A stretch of DNA of 64,000 nucleotides from Verrucomicrobiaceae bacterium (lineage in GTDB: Bacteria > Verrucomicrobiota > Verrucomicrobiia > Verrucomicrobiales > Verrucomicrobiaceae). Below are positions 39,801 through 49,820 of the stretch, piece by piece; positions within the stretch are counted from its first letter, which is position 1; the number at the start of each line of letters is the position of its first letter. A program made the translations under genes and the position numbers. The notes below the pieces were generated by a model. That model was not told the DNA's origin and did not search any database. It was given only the letters and a program-made list of their open reading frames with translations. The stretch is taken from positions 1-64,000 of the forward strand of contig CANIBP010000033.1 of NCBI GenBank assembly GCA_947466075.1, in the 5' to 3' direction.

Positions 39801-41948
39801 AGCGTTGCTGGAGCCAATTACATCGGCAGTGGCTTGATGAGTTCCTTTTGCCAAAACTGGCACCTCCACCTTCTTCGCCTCCTTGTGATTCACCTTCCAG
39901 ATGCGGCCGAAGTAGTGATCGCGGTCAGGACGCACCGCCGCATTTGCCGGACCATGAATCGGGCCGCGGGTATCGTTGTGGATGACGGCTTGGTTGTAGA
40001 AATCGACGACATAGAGCGCGCCATCGGGGCCGACGCGGTTTTCGATGGGGCGGAACCAGAGGTCTTTGCTGCGGATGAATTCGGTTTCTTCGCGACCGGC
40101 TTCTTTGTGCGACTTGTAGCTGACGCCGTCTTTCTCAACGAACTCGTGATGGACGATGTTCAGCGTGGGCTCGGTGGTGAAGTAGCTGTAGTTCCACTTC
40201 TCAGGCCAGGCACCGCCTTCATAGATGGCGCAGCCAGCGGCGGCGGTGAAGCTACCGACGAAGTCGATCTGCACGTAAGCTTGCTCAGGCCAGGACATGA
40301 GCGGGAAGGTCTTTTGGCCAGTGATCATGCCTTTGTAGCTGTTGGTGCCGGGGATCTTGCCTTTGGCCAGCACATACTCAGGTAACACGACATGGAAGAG
40401 CACGGTGCCGCTGGTGGGCTGCGTGAAGAAGACTTGGCCATCGGAGGTGATGTCGAGGCCCCAGGTGTTGCCGCCGCGTGATGCGTATTGCTCGAAGGCG
40501 CTGCCGTCTGGCTTGAAGCGCACGACGCCACTGCCGTCGGTGCCGAAGTCGGTTTTGCCATCGGGTGAGGTGACGCGACCGGCGCTGTAGCCGTGTGTGG
40601 CATAAACCCAGCCATCAAGGCCCCAGCGGAGGTTGTTGATGACGGCGTGCGTGTCGCCGGTGCCGAGGCCGGTGTAGAGCTTCGTGCGTTTGTCGGCCAC
40701 ATCGTCACCATTCGTGTCTTCGAGGAACCAGATGTCAGGCGCGGCACAGGCGATGACGCCGTTTTTGTAAAAGCAGAAGCTGGTGACGAGTTCGAGCTTG
40801 TCGGCAAAGACGTGCTTCTTGTCCATGATGCCGTCGCCATTAGTATCGGTGAGAATGGAGATGCGGTCGGTGGGATCGCGGTCGTATGTTTTGGTCCAGG
40901 AGCCGGAGTCCTTCCACTTCTCGACATTCAACTCGCGGCGGCCATTCGGATACTCCGGTGTCTCGCAGACCCAGAGGCGACCCTTCTCATCCCAATCGAC
41001 ATTCATGACCTTGTTGATCAGCGGTTCGCTGGCGACGAGTGAGATGTTAAACTCAGGATGCACCTCAATTTTCTCAGCGGCTTTTTCAGGCCGTGTGGGG
41101 CCACCTTCGACGTAGCGGAGGTTGTCACCGAGTTCGTCAGGCTTGCAGAGTTCGTCCGCGTTTTCGCGCTTACCTGCCCAAGCTATTCCGCGTAGCAAAA
41201 GGGCACGCATGGTCGGGTGGCTGAAGTTTTTGTGATAGTGACCGGGGATGCAGGTGAAGGCGCGATAGTTGTCTTTTTCGTAGCTCCAGATCTGCGGCTG
41301 GATGTCGTAGATGCTGACTTGTTTGCCGCCCTTGGTGCTTTCTTCGGCTTTCTTGGCGGCTTTTTCGTTGCGCAGGCCAGCGGGCTTCGGCGTGTAGGCT
41401 CCGGCGAGGATTTTGCACTCGGGCAGCAGGTCCATGTCGTAATAGATCTCGTCGTCCATGGCGAAGTTCGACATGTCCTTGGTGATCGGGTTCTCCTTGT
41501 CGGTGAAGTAGAGATGCATCGGGCCTTCCAGCCACTTTGTGTGCTCAAAATTCCATGAACCGCCGATGACCGACTTGAACCACTCGTGATCACGCGACAC
41601 CGCACCCGCATGGATGGTGACGACGCCACCACCACGGGCGATGAACTCCATCAAATTCTTGCGGTCTGGACCAATGTTGATGTTCCCGGCCTCCTGCGCG
41701 TGCAGGATGAGCACGTCGGTTTTATCGAGCTGCTCCTTCGTCGGGAATTCCATGCCGCCATCGGCCTTGGCACCACGTTCATTGAGCAGCGGCACCCATT
41801 CCTTCAAAAACTGCGGGAAGTCGTGTGCGCCGGGGCCGTGTGATTTTTTACCAGCACGGATGAAGACACGCAGCGGCTCCGCCGCGAATGACGAATGCGA
41901 TATGATGAATGACGAAAGCAGCGTGGCGGCTAGGAAGAGGCGTTTCAT
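36840..41948 (-). CDS. PVC-type heme dehydrogenase with two ThuA domains
   Basis: 1,702 residues with a signal peptide (MKRLFLAATLLSSFIISHSSFA). Domains: ThuA-like (about 25-260; VLILHAQEAG, GGVVTIHAG); a PVC dehydrogenase beta-propeller (about 290-690; HPEFNISLVASEPLINKVMNVDWDEKGRLWVCETPEYPNG, calcium-like DTNGDG loops); HEAT-like helices (about 700-1,090); a c-type cytochrome with CSICH at about 1,108-1,112 and a likely Met ligand in SLMPDGLDAL; a further beta domain; a low-complexity linker (about 1,440-1,480); and a second ThuA domain (about 1,486-1,700). ThuA domains occur in sugar-oxidation systems. A periplasmic oxidase of sugar or polyol with electron transfer to heme is inferred. Two ThuA copies in one chain is odd. 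Confidence 0.88.
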   Translation of the reverse strand: MKRLFLAATLLSSFIISHSSFAAEPLRVFIRAGKKSHGPGAHDFPQFLKEWVPLLNERGAKADGGMEFPTKEQLDKTDVLILHAQEAGNINIGPDRKNLMEFIARGGGVVTIHAGAVSRDHEWFKSVIGGSWNFEHTKWLEGPMHLYFTDKENPITKDMSNFAMDDEIYYDMDLLPECKILAGAYTPKPAGLRNEKAAKKAEESTKGGKQVSIYDIQPQIWSYEKDNYRAFTCIPGHYHKNFSHPTMRALLLRGIAWAGKRENADELCKPDELGDNLRYVEGGPTRPEKAAEKIEVHPEFNISLVASEPLINKVMNVDWDEKGRLWVCETPEYPNGRRELNVEKWKDSGSWTKTYDRDPTDRISILTDTNGDGIMDKKHVFADKLELVTSFCFYKNGVIACAAPDIWFLEDTNGDDVADKRTKLYTGLGTGDTHAVINNLRWGLDGWVYATHGYSAGRVTSPDGKTDFGTDGSGVVRFKPDGSAFEQYASRGGNTWGLDITSDGQVFFTQPTSGTVLFHVVLPEYVLAKGKIPGTNSYKGMITGQKTFPLMSWPEQAYVQIDFVGSFTAAAGCAIYEGGAWPEKWNYSYFTTEPTLNIVHHEFVEKDGVSYKSHKEAGREETEFIRSKDLWFRPIENRVGPDGALYVVDFYNQAVIHNDTRGPIHGPANAAVRPDRDHYFGRIWKVNHKEAKKVEVPVLAKGTHQATADVIGSSNAHTKKTAMRLLAEANALEKSKGQASLNISPENGSRVLAFQSAIPSITKQLEAKPGEREVVIRSVARVVADLSQRPDVANAASELSGETVIRASLATRFRNSQDDWNRSAVIAALSDHALEMITETLASSTPEAYPALVSALLSNAISKDAAKLIAACASAESKADALKIIILQGIAQQVNDIPTLTPALTEALKKLLANPSTAGAALPLVAKWDKAGALAGEVKTQLANLGAKLSNDKAPVEARISAAQALIGVGGDASELVVRALAGPEAPQALQVAIITALSEKGDTNALVTSLNGLKPVLQTQAFDAILKRPESSLALLASIADGKIDPKLIGPGNIARLRTHPNKQVAKQANAMMDKLNPNAKAKNALIAQFAPEVEKPGDATKGKMIFTAACSICHKYGDVGTRDVGPSLMGMGAHGPAELLVHIIDPNREVDPTFWAWNITKKNGETLAGIIASENTASLTLRNQAGDFEINKADIANRENTKRSLMPDGLDALGAESLRDILAFVCGSADNRFRVMDLRAVYNADSRQGCYAREDAKDETVTLHKFGNVTVNGVPFFIMDPEKSQSGANFIALKGGPKGSVAEGHPVKVELATNATAASVHMLGGVAAWAWPFGGDGDIGKPAMTVHVEYADGDKEAIVLKNGEHFADYIGKAEVPLSDNAGDFTRRGQLRYLAINLKKKAALKKITLETSGSIITPCTVAITTSTERSADTPVRNPNQGGKGAKKNEAGKSPRAPVGDAPKQGGPGDGPLVPATPVKWEAGKTKILVIGGGSSHNFAEFFGKTDVATLKTAGFSVHYTEDRDQAAPELANADVAIISVNRKFFDTAVYRKALFDFAAAGKGIVMLHPGTWYGFPGWPELNAQIVGGGARGHDRIHPFDVKAVKADHPVMKDVPASFTVEDELYYVNAEPDKTPPGTAKITVLAETSPSDKYKAPHPSVWITEHPKAKIVGLALGHDARVHDLKPYQQILINAAKWSSGK
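37575..37659. repeat. Two REP-like palindromes inside the dehydrogenase linker
   Basis: A perfect 7-bp stem GCGGACA/TGTCCGC on a GGAG loop lies at 37,638-37,655. A second, related palindrome with GCGGG/CCCGC arms lies at 37,581-37,598. On the minus strand both have the pattern GGAGCGCGG..ACTC.TG.CCGC. They code for the linker segments (SADTPVRNPNQ, SPRAPVG) between domains of the 36,840 gene. Confidence 0.6.
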
Positions 41949-42311
41949 GGTTGGTTGGCTTGTTGTTGTTTGATGATCTTTTTAAGTGCGATGACGTCGA
42001 GTTGGTCTTTTTCGCGGAGGGAGTTGGCTTTGCATCCTTCACCCCAGCCACGCAATACGGTGAGCATGCGCTCTAGATTGACCGCCAGTCCACCGACGAC
42101 GGCGTAATCAACGCCCGCTGTGCTGAGTGCGACCAACAGCTTTCCGTATTGGGAAAGGCTCTGCGTCTGTTCCACGGAGTCCGTCATGACCAATGGTTTG
42201 GGAAAGGAACTTCTTCATGTCCTCCAACTGACGCAAACGATCCATGGCCGTAGGCACACGTCCAACCGCCTTGCGGATGGGTTGCTGCATGGGGTCTGGA
42301 TTGGTCGGCAT
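41945..42311 (-). pseudogene. Decayed nucleotidyltransferase (MNT/AbiEii-like) remnant
   Basis: Two minus-strand pieces in different frames. Upstream, 42,108-42,311 encodes MDRLRQLEDMKKFLSQTIGH, like the small partner protein often found before such genes. Downstream, 41,945-42,193 reads LLVALSTAGVDYAVVGGLAVNLERML, where VDYAVVGGLAVNL is the start of a nucleotidyltransferase core, but the DxD part that should follow is missing and the text jumps to a typical C-terminal end (SLREKDQLDVIALKKII). PIRKAVGR appears twice in the upstream piece. The 41,945 stop side overlaps the start of the dehydrogenase gene (ATGA). Confidence 0.5.
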
Positions 42312-42442
42312 GATAGAGCATAAAGGCAGGCACCTGATTTGTCAGCACCACATTGTTTCAGATGCTAGCCACTTCAACGCACGCCGTGAAGCCCGTTTTT
42401 GCACGGGGCACTATCGGAAATGCACATTGAAGCAACCCTGCT

Positions 42443-42703
42443 CTAGGTTCTCGGTTCAGAATCGTCCTGTTGTTCGGTGTAAAAGCCCCAGACGGTGTTG
42501 GAAAACTCGCCAGCGGCAAAACGGATGATCTTGGGGGCGGCTCCGGCCTCGTAGATCGGGAATTGATACTTCACCTGATAGAGCGGGTCGGTGATCTCGG
42601 CCTGCTCGCCTGCATCTCTCCATCCATGTGACCACACGTTGACGCCCTCGATTTCAAATCGATCGCCATCAAAGCAGTGGCCGATGAATTTCCATTCACT
42701 CAT
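42443..42703 (-). CDS. Small hypothetical protein, 86 aa
   Basis: Starts MSEWKFIGHCFDGDRFEIEGVNVWSHGWRDAGEQAEITDPLYQVKYQFPIYEAG and ends with an acidic tail. Strands alternate, so a small beta-rich fold is likely. No signal peptide, metal motif or membrane segment. It is 14 bases from the sulfatase stop, on the same strand, so it may belong to that transcription unit. Family not recognised. Confidence 0.65.
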   Translation of the reverse strand: MSEWKFIGHCFDGDRFEIEGVNVWSHGWRDAGEQAEITDPLYQVKYQFPIYEAGAAPKIIRFAAGEFSNTVWGFYTEQQDDSEPRT

Positions 42704-42717
42704 GGGGAGGTGCCAGG

Positions 42718-44622
<1,905 letters not shown>

Positions 44623-44757
44623 GGAGGCGCTTGGAACGAGTGCGGGCAGGGTGATCATACATGACATTATGGACAAAACCGCCGCAGGGATTGTGTTGTG
44701 GCGCTGCTGCGATAGAGGGACTCGCTTACAGCCGATTAATCGACACCTTTGACGAAC

Positions 44758-46179
44758 ATGAACCTCCGCCAAGAACTTCAGGCCGAATACGCCCGCTACC
44801 GCAGCCGTCGCTGGTTCTTCAAAGAATGTGGCGTGGGACTGGCGAGTATCGCAGCGATGGATCTGGCCACGAAGGCCGCTCCGGCGGCGGTGAATCCGCT
44901 GGCACTGAAAAAGCCGCACTATCCGGCGAAGGCGAAGCGCGTGATCTACCTTTTCATGGGCGGTGCGCCGAGCCATCTGGAGCTGTTCGATAACAAACCG
45001 GAACTTGCGAAATGGGATGGCAAACTGCCACCACCAGATTTGCTCAAAGGCTACCGTGCTGCGTTCATCAACCCGAACAGCAAATTGCTTGGCCCGAAGT
45101 TCAAATTCGTGCGGCATGGTCAGAGCGGTGCTGAATTGAGCGAGTTGCTGCCGTATCTCTCCAAAGTGGCCGATGACATGACGATTGTGCGTTCGATGAA
45201 GACGGATGCGTTCAATCATGCGCCGGGACAGATTTTGATGAGCACCGGCTCGCAGATTTTTGGGCGGCCAAGCTTTGGTGCATGGACGCTTTACGGCCTC
45301 GGTACGGAGAATCAGGACATTCCGGGCTACGTCGTCATGCAAAGCGGCCAGAAAGGTCCCAGTGGCGGCATGAGCAACTTTGGCTGCGGTTTCCTGCCTA
45401 CCGTGTATCAAGGCGTGCCCTTCCGCAGCAGCGGCGAACCCGTTCTCTTCCTGAACAACCCACAGGGCATCGATGATGCCACGCAGCGGGACACACTTGA
45501 CGTTTTGAAGCAACTCAACGAGGAGCGGCTCAACATCGTGGGTGACCCCGAGATTGCCAGCCGCATCAACAGCTTCGAACTGGCCTACCGCATGCAGCAG
45601 ACGGCGCCGGAGCTGATGGATATCTCGAAGGAGCCGAAACACATCCTCGACATGTATGGCGCGAAACCCGGCGAGCCATCGTTCGCGAACAATTGTCTGC
45701 TCGCGCGTCGTCTCATCGAAAGTGGCGTGCGCTTTGTACAACTCTTCCACGAAGCGTGGGACCATCATGGCGGCTTGGTGAAGGGTCTCAAAGATCAGTG
45801 CGGACTCACCGATCAGCCCTGCGCGGCTTTGATTCGTGATCTAAAGCAGCGTGGCCTGCTGGAAGACACGCTCGTCATTTGGGGTGGCGAATTCGGCCGC
45901 ACACCCATGGTTCAGGGCGGCAGCGATGGTCGCGATCATCATCCGAACTGCTTCAGCATGTGGTTCGCTGGTGGCGGCATGAAACCCGGCTTCACACTCG
46001 GCCAGAGCGATGAATTCGGGTTCAATGTCGCGGAAGATCCGGTTCATGTTCACGATCTGCACGCGACACTGCTGCACTTGCTTGGTTTCGAGCATACGAA
46101 GCTCAATCAGCGCTTCCAAGGCCTCGATATGAGGCTCACCGGTGTGGCAGGAGAGCTGGTGCCGAAGCTGCTGGCGTGA
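44758..46179 (+). CDS. DUF1501 secreted protein
   Basis: 473 residues (start ATG 44,758; a TTG at 44,749 is possible). A twin-arginine-like start (RYRSRRWFFKECGVGLASIAAMDL) is followed by the conserved core: VIYLFMGGAPSHLELFDNKPEL, DDMTIVRSM, VQLFHEAWDHHGGL, DTLVIWGGEFGRTP, GRDHHPNCFSMWFAGGGMKPG. The alkaline-phosphatase-like family is abundant in Planctomycetes and Verrucomicrobia, often next to sulfatases or PSCyt genes; its enzymatic role is not settled. It shares a 135-bp divergent promoter region with the sulfatase. Confidence 0.92.
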   Translation: MNLRQELQAEYARYRSRRWFFKECGVGLASIAAMDLATKAAPAAVNPLALKKPHYPAKAKRVIYLFMGGAPSHLELFDNKPELAKWDGKLPPPDLLKGYRAAFINPNSKLLGPKFKFVRHGQSGAELSELLPYLSKVADDMTIVRSMKTDAFNHAPGQILMSTGSQIFGRPSFGAWTLYGLGTENQDIPGYVVMQSGQKGPSGGMSNFGCGFLPTVYQGVPFRSSGEPVLFLNNPQGIDDATQRDTLDVLKQLNEERLNIVGDPEIASRINSFELAYRMQQTAPELMDISKEPKHILDMYGAKPGEPSFANNCLLARRLIESGVRFVQLFHEAWDHHGGLVKGLKDQCGLTDQPCAALIRDLKQRGLLEDTLVIWGGEFGRTPMVQGGSDGRDHHPNCFSMWFAGGGMKPGFTLGQSDEFGFNVAEDPVHVHDLHATLLHLLGFEHTKLNQRFQGLDMRLTGVAGELVPKLLA

Positions 46180-46277
46180 GCGGAGGTGCATCTTTCAAGC
46201 TGACGGAGGATTGAGGTATCTATCCTCGATTTTTTGCGTCCATGGATTGCGCAGCCGCGTAAGAAATTGACCCAATT

Positions 46278-46907
46278 ATGAAACGCCCCTGGAAAGATGT
46301 CTCCGTGCCGCTGCGCGATGGTATGCCGCACTGGCCCGGAGATCCCGAGTGCCAGATCAAACGTGTGAACCGCATGGAAGACGGTGCCGTGTGCAATCTT
46401 ACCCACATCACCATGAGCGCGCACACCGGCACGCACATGGATGCGCCACGGCATTTCATCGCTGATGGCATGACGATGGAACAATTGCCACTGGAGGCCG
46501 TGATTGGCCGCTGTCGTGTGTTTGAAGTCGACTGCGAGGATCAGATCACGGTGGAGCACCTGCAGAAGCTCAGATTCACGCCCCGGCAGCGGGTGTTGTT
46601 CAAAACACGCAATTCGATGCGAAGCTGGCAGATGAATGAGTTCGATAAGGACTTCATTTCGATCCGAGCGGATGCGGCACAGTTTCTCGTCGATCAAGGC
46701 GTGGTGACCGTTGGAGTCGATTACCTCAGCATCGGCGGCTACGGCAAGGACGTGGTCGAAACGCATCAAATCATGCTCGGTGCCGGGATCTGGGTGATCG
46801 AAGGCCTCAATCTGTCCGACATCAAACCCGGCTACTACGAATTGATCTGCCTGCCGATCAAAATCGAAGGCGCAGATGGCGCACCGTGTCGTGTGGTGCT
46901 GCGCTAG
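46278..46907 (+). CDS. Cyclase family hydrolase (KynB-like fold)
   Basis: 209 residues. The metal site motif HTGTHMDAPRHF (about 55-66) and VSVPLRDGMPHWPGDPE at the N-terminus are those of the cyclase/kynurenine formamidase-type family, with VGVDYLSIGG near the end. These zinc enzymes open amide or ester bonds. True KynB activity cannot be told from the sequence; no tryptophan catabolic genes are next to it. Its stop overlaps the stop of the convergent rhomboid-like gene by four bases. Confidence 0.88.
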   Translation: MKRPWKDVSVPLRDGMPHWPGDPECQIKRVNRMEDGAVCNLTHITMSAHTGTHMDAPRHFIADGMTMEQLPLEAVIGRCRVFEVDCEDQITVEHLQKLRFTPRQRVLFKTRNSMRSWQMNEFDKDFISIRADAAQFLVDQGVVTVGVDYLSIGGYGKDVVETHQIMLGAGIWVIEGLNLSDIKPGYYELICLPIKIEGADGAPCRVVLR

Positions 46908-47704
46908 TTGGCGCGACGCTTCATTTCATCACTCGCCTTGTCTAGGACACGGCGTTCTTCAGAGGTGAGACTTTGCATGCCCTGGCGGCTGATTTTATCG
47001 AGAATGTCATCGACGGTGGGGCCTGCGCTCCTGGCGGGCTTTTTGGCTTTAGGAGACGGTTTAGGTAGCGAAGGCAACTTCAACTCACCGGTTTCATAAC
47101 GGATGAAGACGTAGGCAGTGCCGACGTTGGCGGCGAGGAGGAGAAGCGAGATCCAATCACGCGCCGCTACGCATTGCAGGGCATTGATGCCGACGAAGAT
47201 CGCGGCCATGACCCAGGCATCGAGCGTGAGGATGATGATGCTGATTTTGGCACGAGGATAGAGCGTGGCGAAGGCGATGAAGACGCCGAATTCAAGCTGC
47301 ATCATACCCGCGCAGGCCATGCCGAGAATCCCGACCAGATGCAGCAGGCTGATGAACAGCGGTGAGGCAGCGAGCAGCAGCAGCAACAACCGCACAAAGG
47401 CACGACGACCGAGATGACGCTCGACGGCTTCGCCGAAATTCCAGAGCAGGTAGCAGCCAAACAACGTCCACAGGCTGGGTGGATTGAAGAGGACATACGT
47501 AAGCGGCGTCCAGAGATGGAACTGGCTGAAGGCGCTCTCGAAGGTGAAGACCAAGTGCGTCATCAGGCTGTAGCCGAGCACAGCGGTGACAACCATGCTC
47601 GCGGCACCGACGAGCGCGATGATGGCCGCGAGATAGACGGGATGCTGCTTCCACCACGTCAGCGGGAGGCGGTCTTGAGATTCGGGGAGCCAGGAATTGA
47701 ACAT
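46904..47704 (-). CDS. Rhomboid-like membrane protein without catalytic motif
   Basis: 266 residues with about six hydrophobic helices, starting MFNSWLPESQDRLPLTWWKQHPVYLAAIIALVG. HLWTPLTYVLFNPPSLWTLFGCYLLWNFGEAVERHLG resembles the W-R and E...G elements of rhomboids, but the GxSG serine motif is replaced by GMACAGMMQLEFG and no conserved histidine pairing is seen. A C-terminal soluble domain (PTVDDILDKISRQGMQSLTSEERRVLDKASDEM) is the short domain often found in such proteins. It is probably an inactive pseudoprotease. Confidence 0.75.
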   Translation of the reverse strand: MFNSWLPESQDRLPLTWWKQHPVYLAAIIALVGAASMVVTAVLGYSLMTHLVFTFESAFSQFHLWTPLTYVLFNPPSLWTLFGCYLLWNFGEAVERHLGRRAFVRLLLLLLAASPLFISLLHLVGILGMACAGMMQLEFGVFIAFATLYPRAKISIIILTLDAWVMAAIFVGINALQCVAARDWISLLLLAANVGTAYVFIRYETGELKLPSLPKPSPKAKKPARSAGPTVDDILDKISRQGMQSLTSEERRVLDKASDEMKRRAN

Positions 47705-47716
47705 GAGGTGAATTAT

Positions 47717-49015
47717 TTACTTTCGCACCCGATCCACGAGCACCGCGCCAAGAATGACGAGGCCGAGAACGATTTTCTGGGTGTTGCTTTCGACGTTGGT
47801 GAGGTTCATGCCGTTTTGAATGACGGCAATGATGAATGCGCCGATCAAGGTGCCGGGCATGGTGCCTTTGCCGCCGCTGAGACTGGTGCCACCGACCACA
47901 ACGGCGGCGATGACATACAGCTCATACATCTGGCCGTAGGTCGGCGAACCGCTCTTGAGTAAGGAAGCAGTGACCACGCCGCCAAGCCCGGCAAGCAGGC
48001 CGCAAATCACATAAGCGATGAGAATGACACGCTTCACCGGCACTCCGGAAAGAAACGCGGCTTCAGTGTTGCCGCCGACGGCGTAGAGATAACGACCCAA
48101 GCTGGTTTGCGTCATCACGACGTGTGCGGCGGCGTAAAGTAGCAACATGAGCATGACTGCGTTCGGTAAGCCGAAGAGGTCGGAACCACGACCGAGCCAA
48201 ACGAAAGTATCCGGCACCTGATAGACAGATTGATTCTCCGCCAAACGATACGCAAGACCACTGCAAACGAGCATCATGGCCAGCGTGACGATGAACGGCG
48301 GCATGCGCAGACGCGTGATGAAGGCACCCGAAATCAAACCGCATGCGCCACACAACATGATACCGCCGAGGCCTGCGGCGAACATTCCAGCCGCACTGGA
48401 ACCGACCCCACCGCAATAATCACGCACGATCATAGCGGTAACGACAGCGGAGAGCGCGATCAGGCTGCCGACGCTCAAATCAATGCCGCCGGTGATGATG
48501 ACCAGCGTCATGCCAATGGCGAGAATGGCGATGACAGCGATTTGGTTGGCGATGTTGAGCAGGTTATCTGCCTTGAGAAAGTTTGGCCACGATTGCGATC
48601 TCGGCTTGAGCACGCGGGTTTCTTTGAGAGCAGGAAAATCAGCAGCGAGATCGCTAAATACGAGCCATGAGGACGTGGCTTGATTGCAGACGATGACATC
48701 GAGTCCACCGGAAGCGGCGGCACGTTGCAATGCGGCGCGTGCGTCCCTAGGTTCGCCTTGAATGATCTCAGCACGTAAGCCGATTTCGCCGCTCAAGGCG
48801 TTCGCAAAGGCGATGTCGTCGGCTTGAGGCCGCACGACGATGAGCACCTTCGCTGCAGGCGTGATCTGCGATGCCAGCTCCTTGGCTGCCGCAGCGTCCT
48901 GCGGATGCTGTTCGGTCCAAGTAACGATACTGAAGAAAACACAGAGCAGCACCAACGCGACAAGCATGCCGGAACCGGCGAGGTGGCGGCGGATGAAAGA
49001 GAAAAGACGGCTCAT
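47717..49015 (-). CDS. Sugar ABC transporter permease (RbsC-like) with extra soluble domain
   Basis: 432 residues. The last ~290 (from IANQIAVIAILAIGMTLVIITGGIDLSVGSLIALSAVVTAMI) are a typical BPD_transp_2 permease with the GGIDLSVGS signature and VVGGTSLSGGKGTMPGTLIGAFIIAVIQNGMNL near the end. Between the first helix (residues ~17-35) and the permease core lies a ~110-residue soluble insertion with VLIVVRPQADDIAFANALSGEIGLRAEII and LDVIVCNQATSSWLV, like the Rossmann-type lobe of a periplasmic binding protein. No ATPase gene or binding protein is nearby, so the partner genes are elsewhere. Confidence 0.85.
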   Translation of the reverse strand: MSRLFSFIRRHLAGSGMLVALVLLCVFFSIVTWTEQHPQDAAAAKELASQITPAAKVLIVVRPQADDIAFANALSGEIGLRAEIIQGEPRDARAALQRAAASGGLDVIVCNQATSSWLVFSDLAADFPALKETRVLKPRSQSWPNFLKADNLLNIANQIAVIAILAIGMTLVIITGGIDLSVGSLIALSAVVTAMIVRDYCGGVGSSAAGMFAAGLGGIMLCGACGLISGAFITRLRMPPFIVTLAMMLVCSGLAYRLAENQSVYQVPDTFVWLGRGSDLFGLPNAVMLMLLLYAAAHVVMTQTSLGRYLYAVGGNTEAAFLSGVPVKRVILIAYVICGLLAGLGGVVTASLLKSGSPTYGQMYELYVIAAVVVGGTSLSGGKGTMPGTLIGAFIIAVIQNGMNLTNVESNTQKIVLGLVILGAVLVDRVRK

Positions 49016-49113
49016 GCGGAAGGAACGATCATGCGAAGTGGAAGAACGTCATTCAAGACCAGAGATGATCACGATTGACCGTGGATGAGATTTTGGGATA
49101 GCCTGACGGCATC

Positions 49114-49779
49114 ATGAAAAATATCGCCCTCATTCTCGCCTTTCTCTCCGCTGTCGTTTCATCCTCTTTGGCTGACTGGGTGATCATTCAGAAGACCAAC
49201 TCCGACGGTCAGGAGAAGGAAATGACGCTCAAAATCAAAGGCGACCTCGCCCGCGTGAATATGGGGGCAGACATGAGCGCGATCATGGGTGCAGAGGGCA
49301 TGACGATGCTCATGCACACACAGAAGGTGCTCATGAAGATGGATGCCGCCACAGTGAGGCAGGCGATGGAAATGGCCGCAAAGCTTGGCGGCCCTCAGAG
49401 CGGTGCACCCGCCGCGAAACCAGTCGCCACTGGCCAAAAAGAAAAGATCGGGGAGTGGGATAGTGAGATTTTCAGTTGGGAAGGCACGATGGGAAAGGGG
49501 CGCTTCTGGGTGGCGAAGGATTTCCCCAAATTCGCCGAGATCAATGCGGTCAACGACAAGCTGGGCAAGGCCATGGGCAACCCGATGGCGAGCATGGCTC
49601 CACAGGCGTCCGACTTTAACGGCATGGTGGTGAAGTCGGAGATGGTGATGATGGGCAAAACGATCGTCACCATGCTCGTCTCTGCGAAGGAGCAGGAGGT
49701 GGATGCCAAGGATTTCGTCGCGCCAGAAGGCTATACCGAAATGAAAATGCCCGTGATGCCGGGAGCGCCGACCAAGTAA
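49114..49779 (+). CDS. Secreted DUF4412-like protein
   Basis: 221 residues with a signal peptide (MKNIALILAFLSAVVSSSLA). Mature sequence DWVIIQKTNSDGQEKEMTLKIKGDLARVNM, a methionine-rich middle (GADMSAIMGAEGMTMLMHTQKVLMKMDA) and IGEWDSEIFSWEGTMGKGRFWVAKDFP match what I know of small exported proteins with a DUF4412-type beta-sheet. Function not known. The gene sits alone between the permease and the glycosidase-like gene. Confidence 0.7.
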   Translation: MKNIALILAFLSAVVSSSLADWVIIQKTNSDGQEKEMTLKIKGDLARVNMGADMSAIMGAEGMTMLMHTQKVLMKMDAATVRQAMEMAAKLGGPQSGAPAAKPVATGQKEKIGEWDSEIFSWEGTMGKGRFWVAKDFPKFAEINAVNDKLGKAMGNPMASMAPQASDFNGMVVKSEMVMMGKTIVTMLVSAKEQEVDAKDFVAPEGYTEMKMPVMPGAPTK

Positions 49780-49820
49780 TGCGTTTTGAAAGCCTAAGGC
49801 GGGCGTGACTCGCAACAAGC

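Noticed and set aside
44623..45768. N-terminal extension of the sulfatase frame upstream of 44,622
   Set aside because: The extension overlaps the divergent DUF1501 gene, whose motifs are clear, and a signal peptide starts exactly at 44,622.
46904..47704. Active rhomboid protease
   Set aside because: The GxSG serine motif is absent, so I call it a rhomboid-like protein only.
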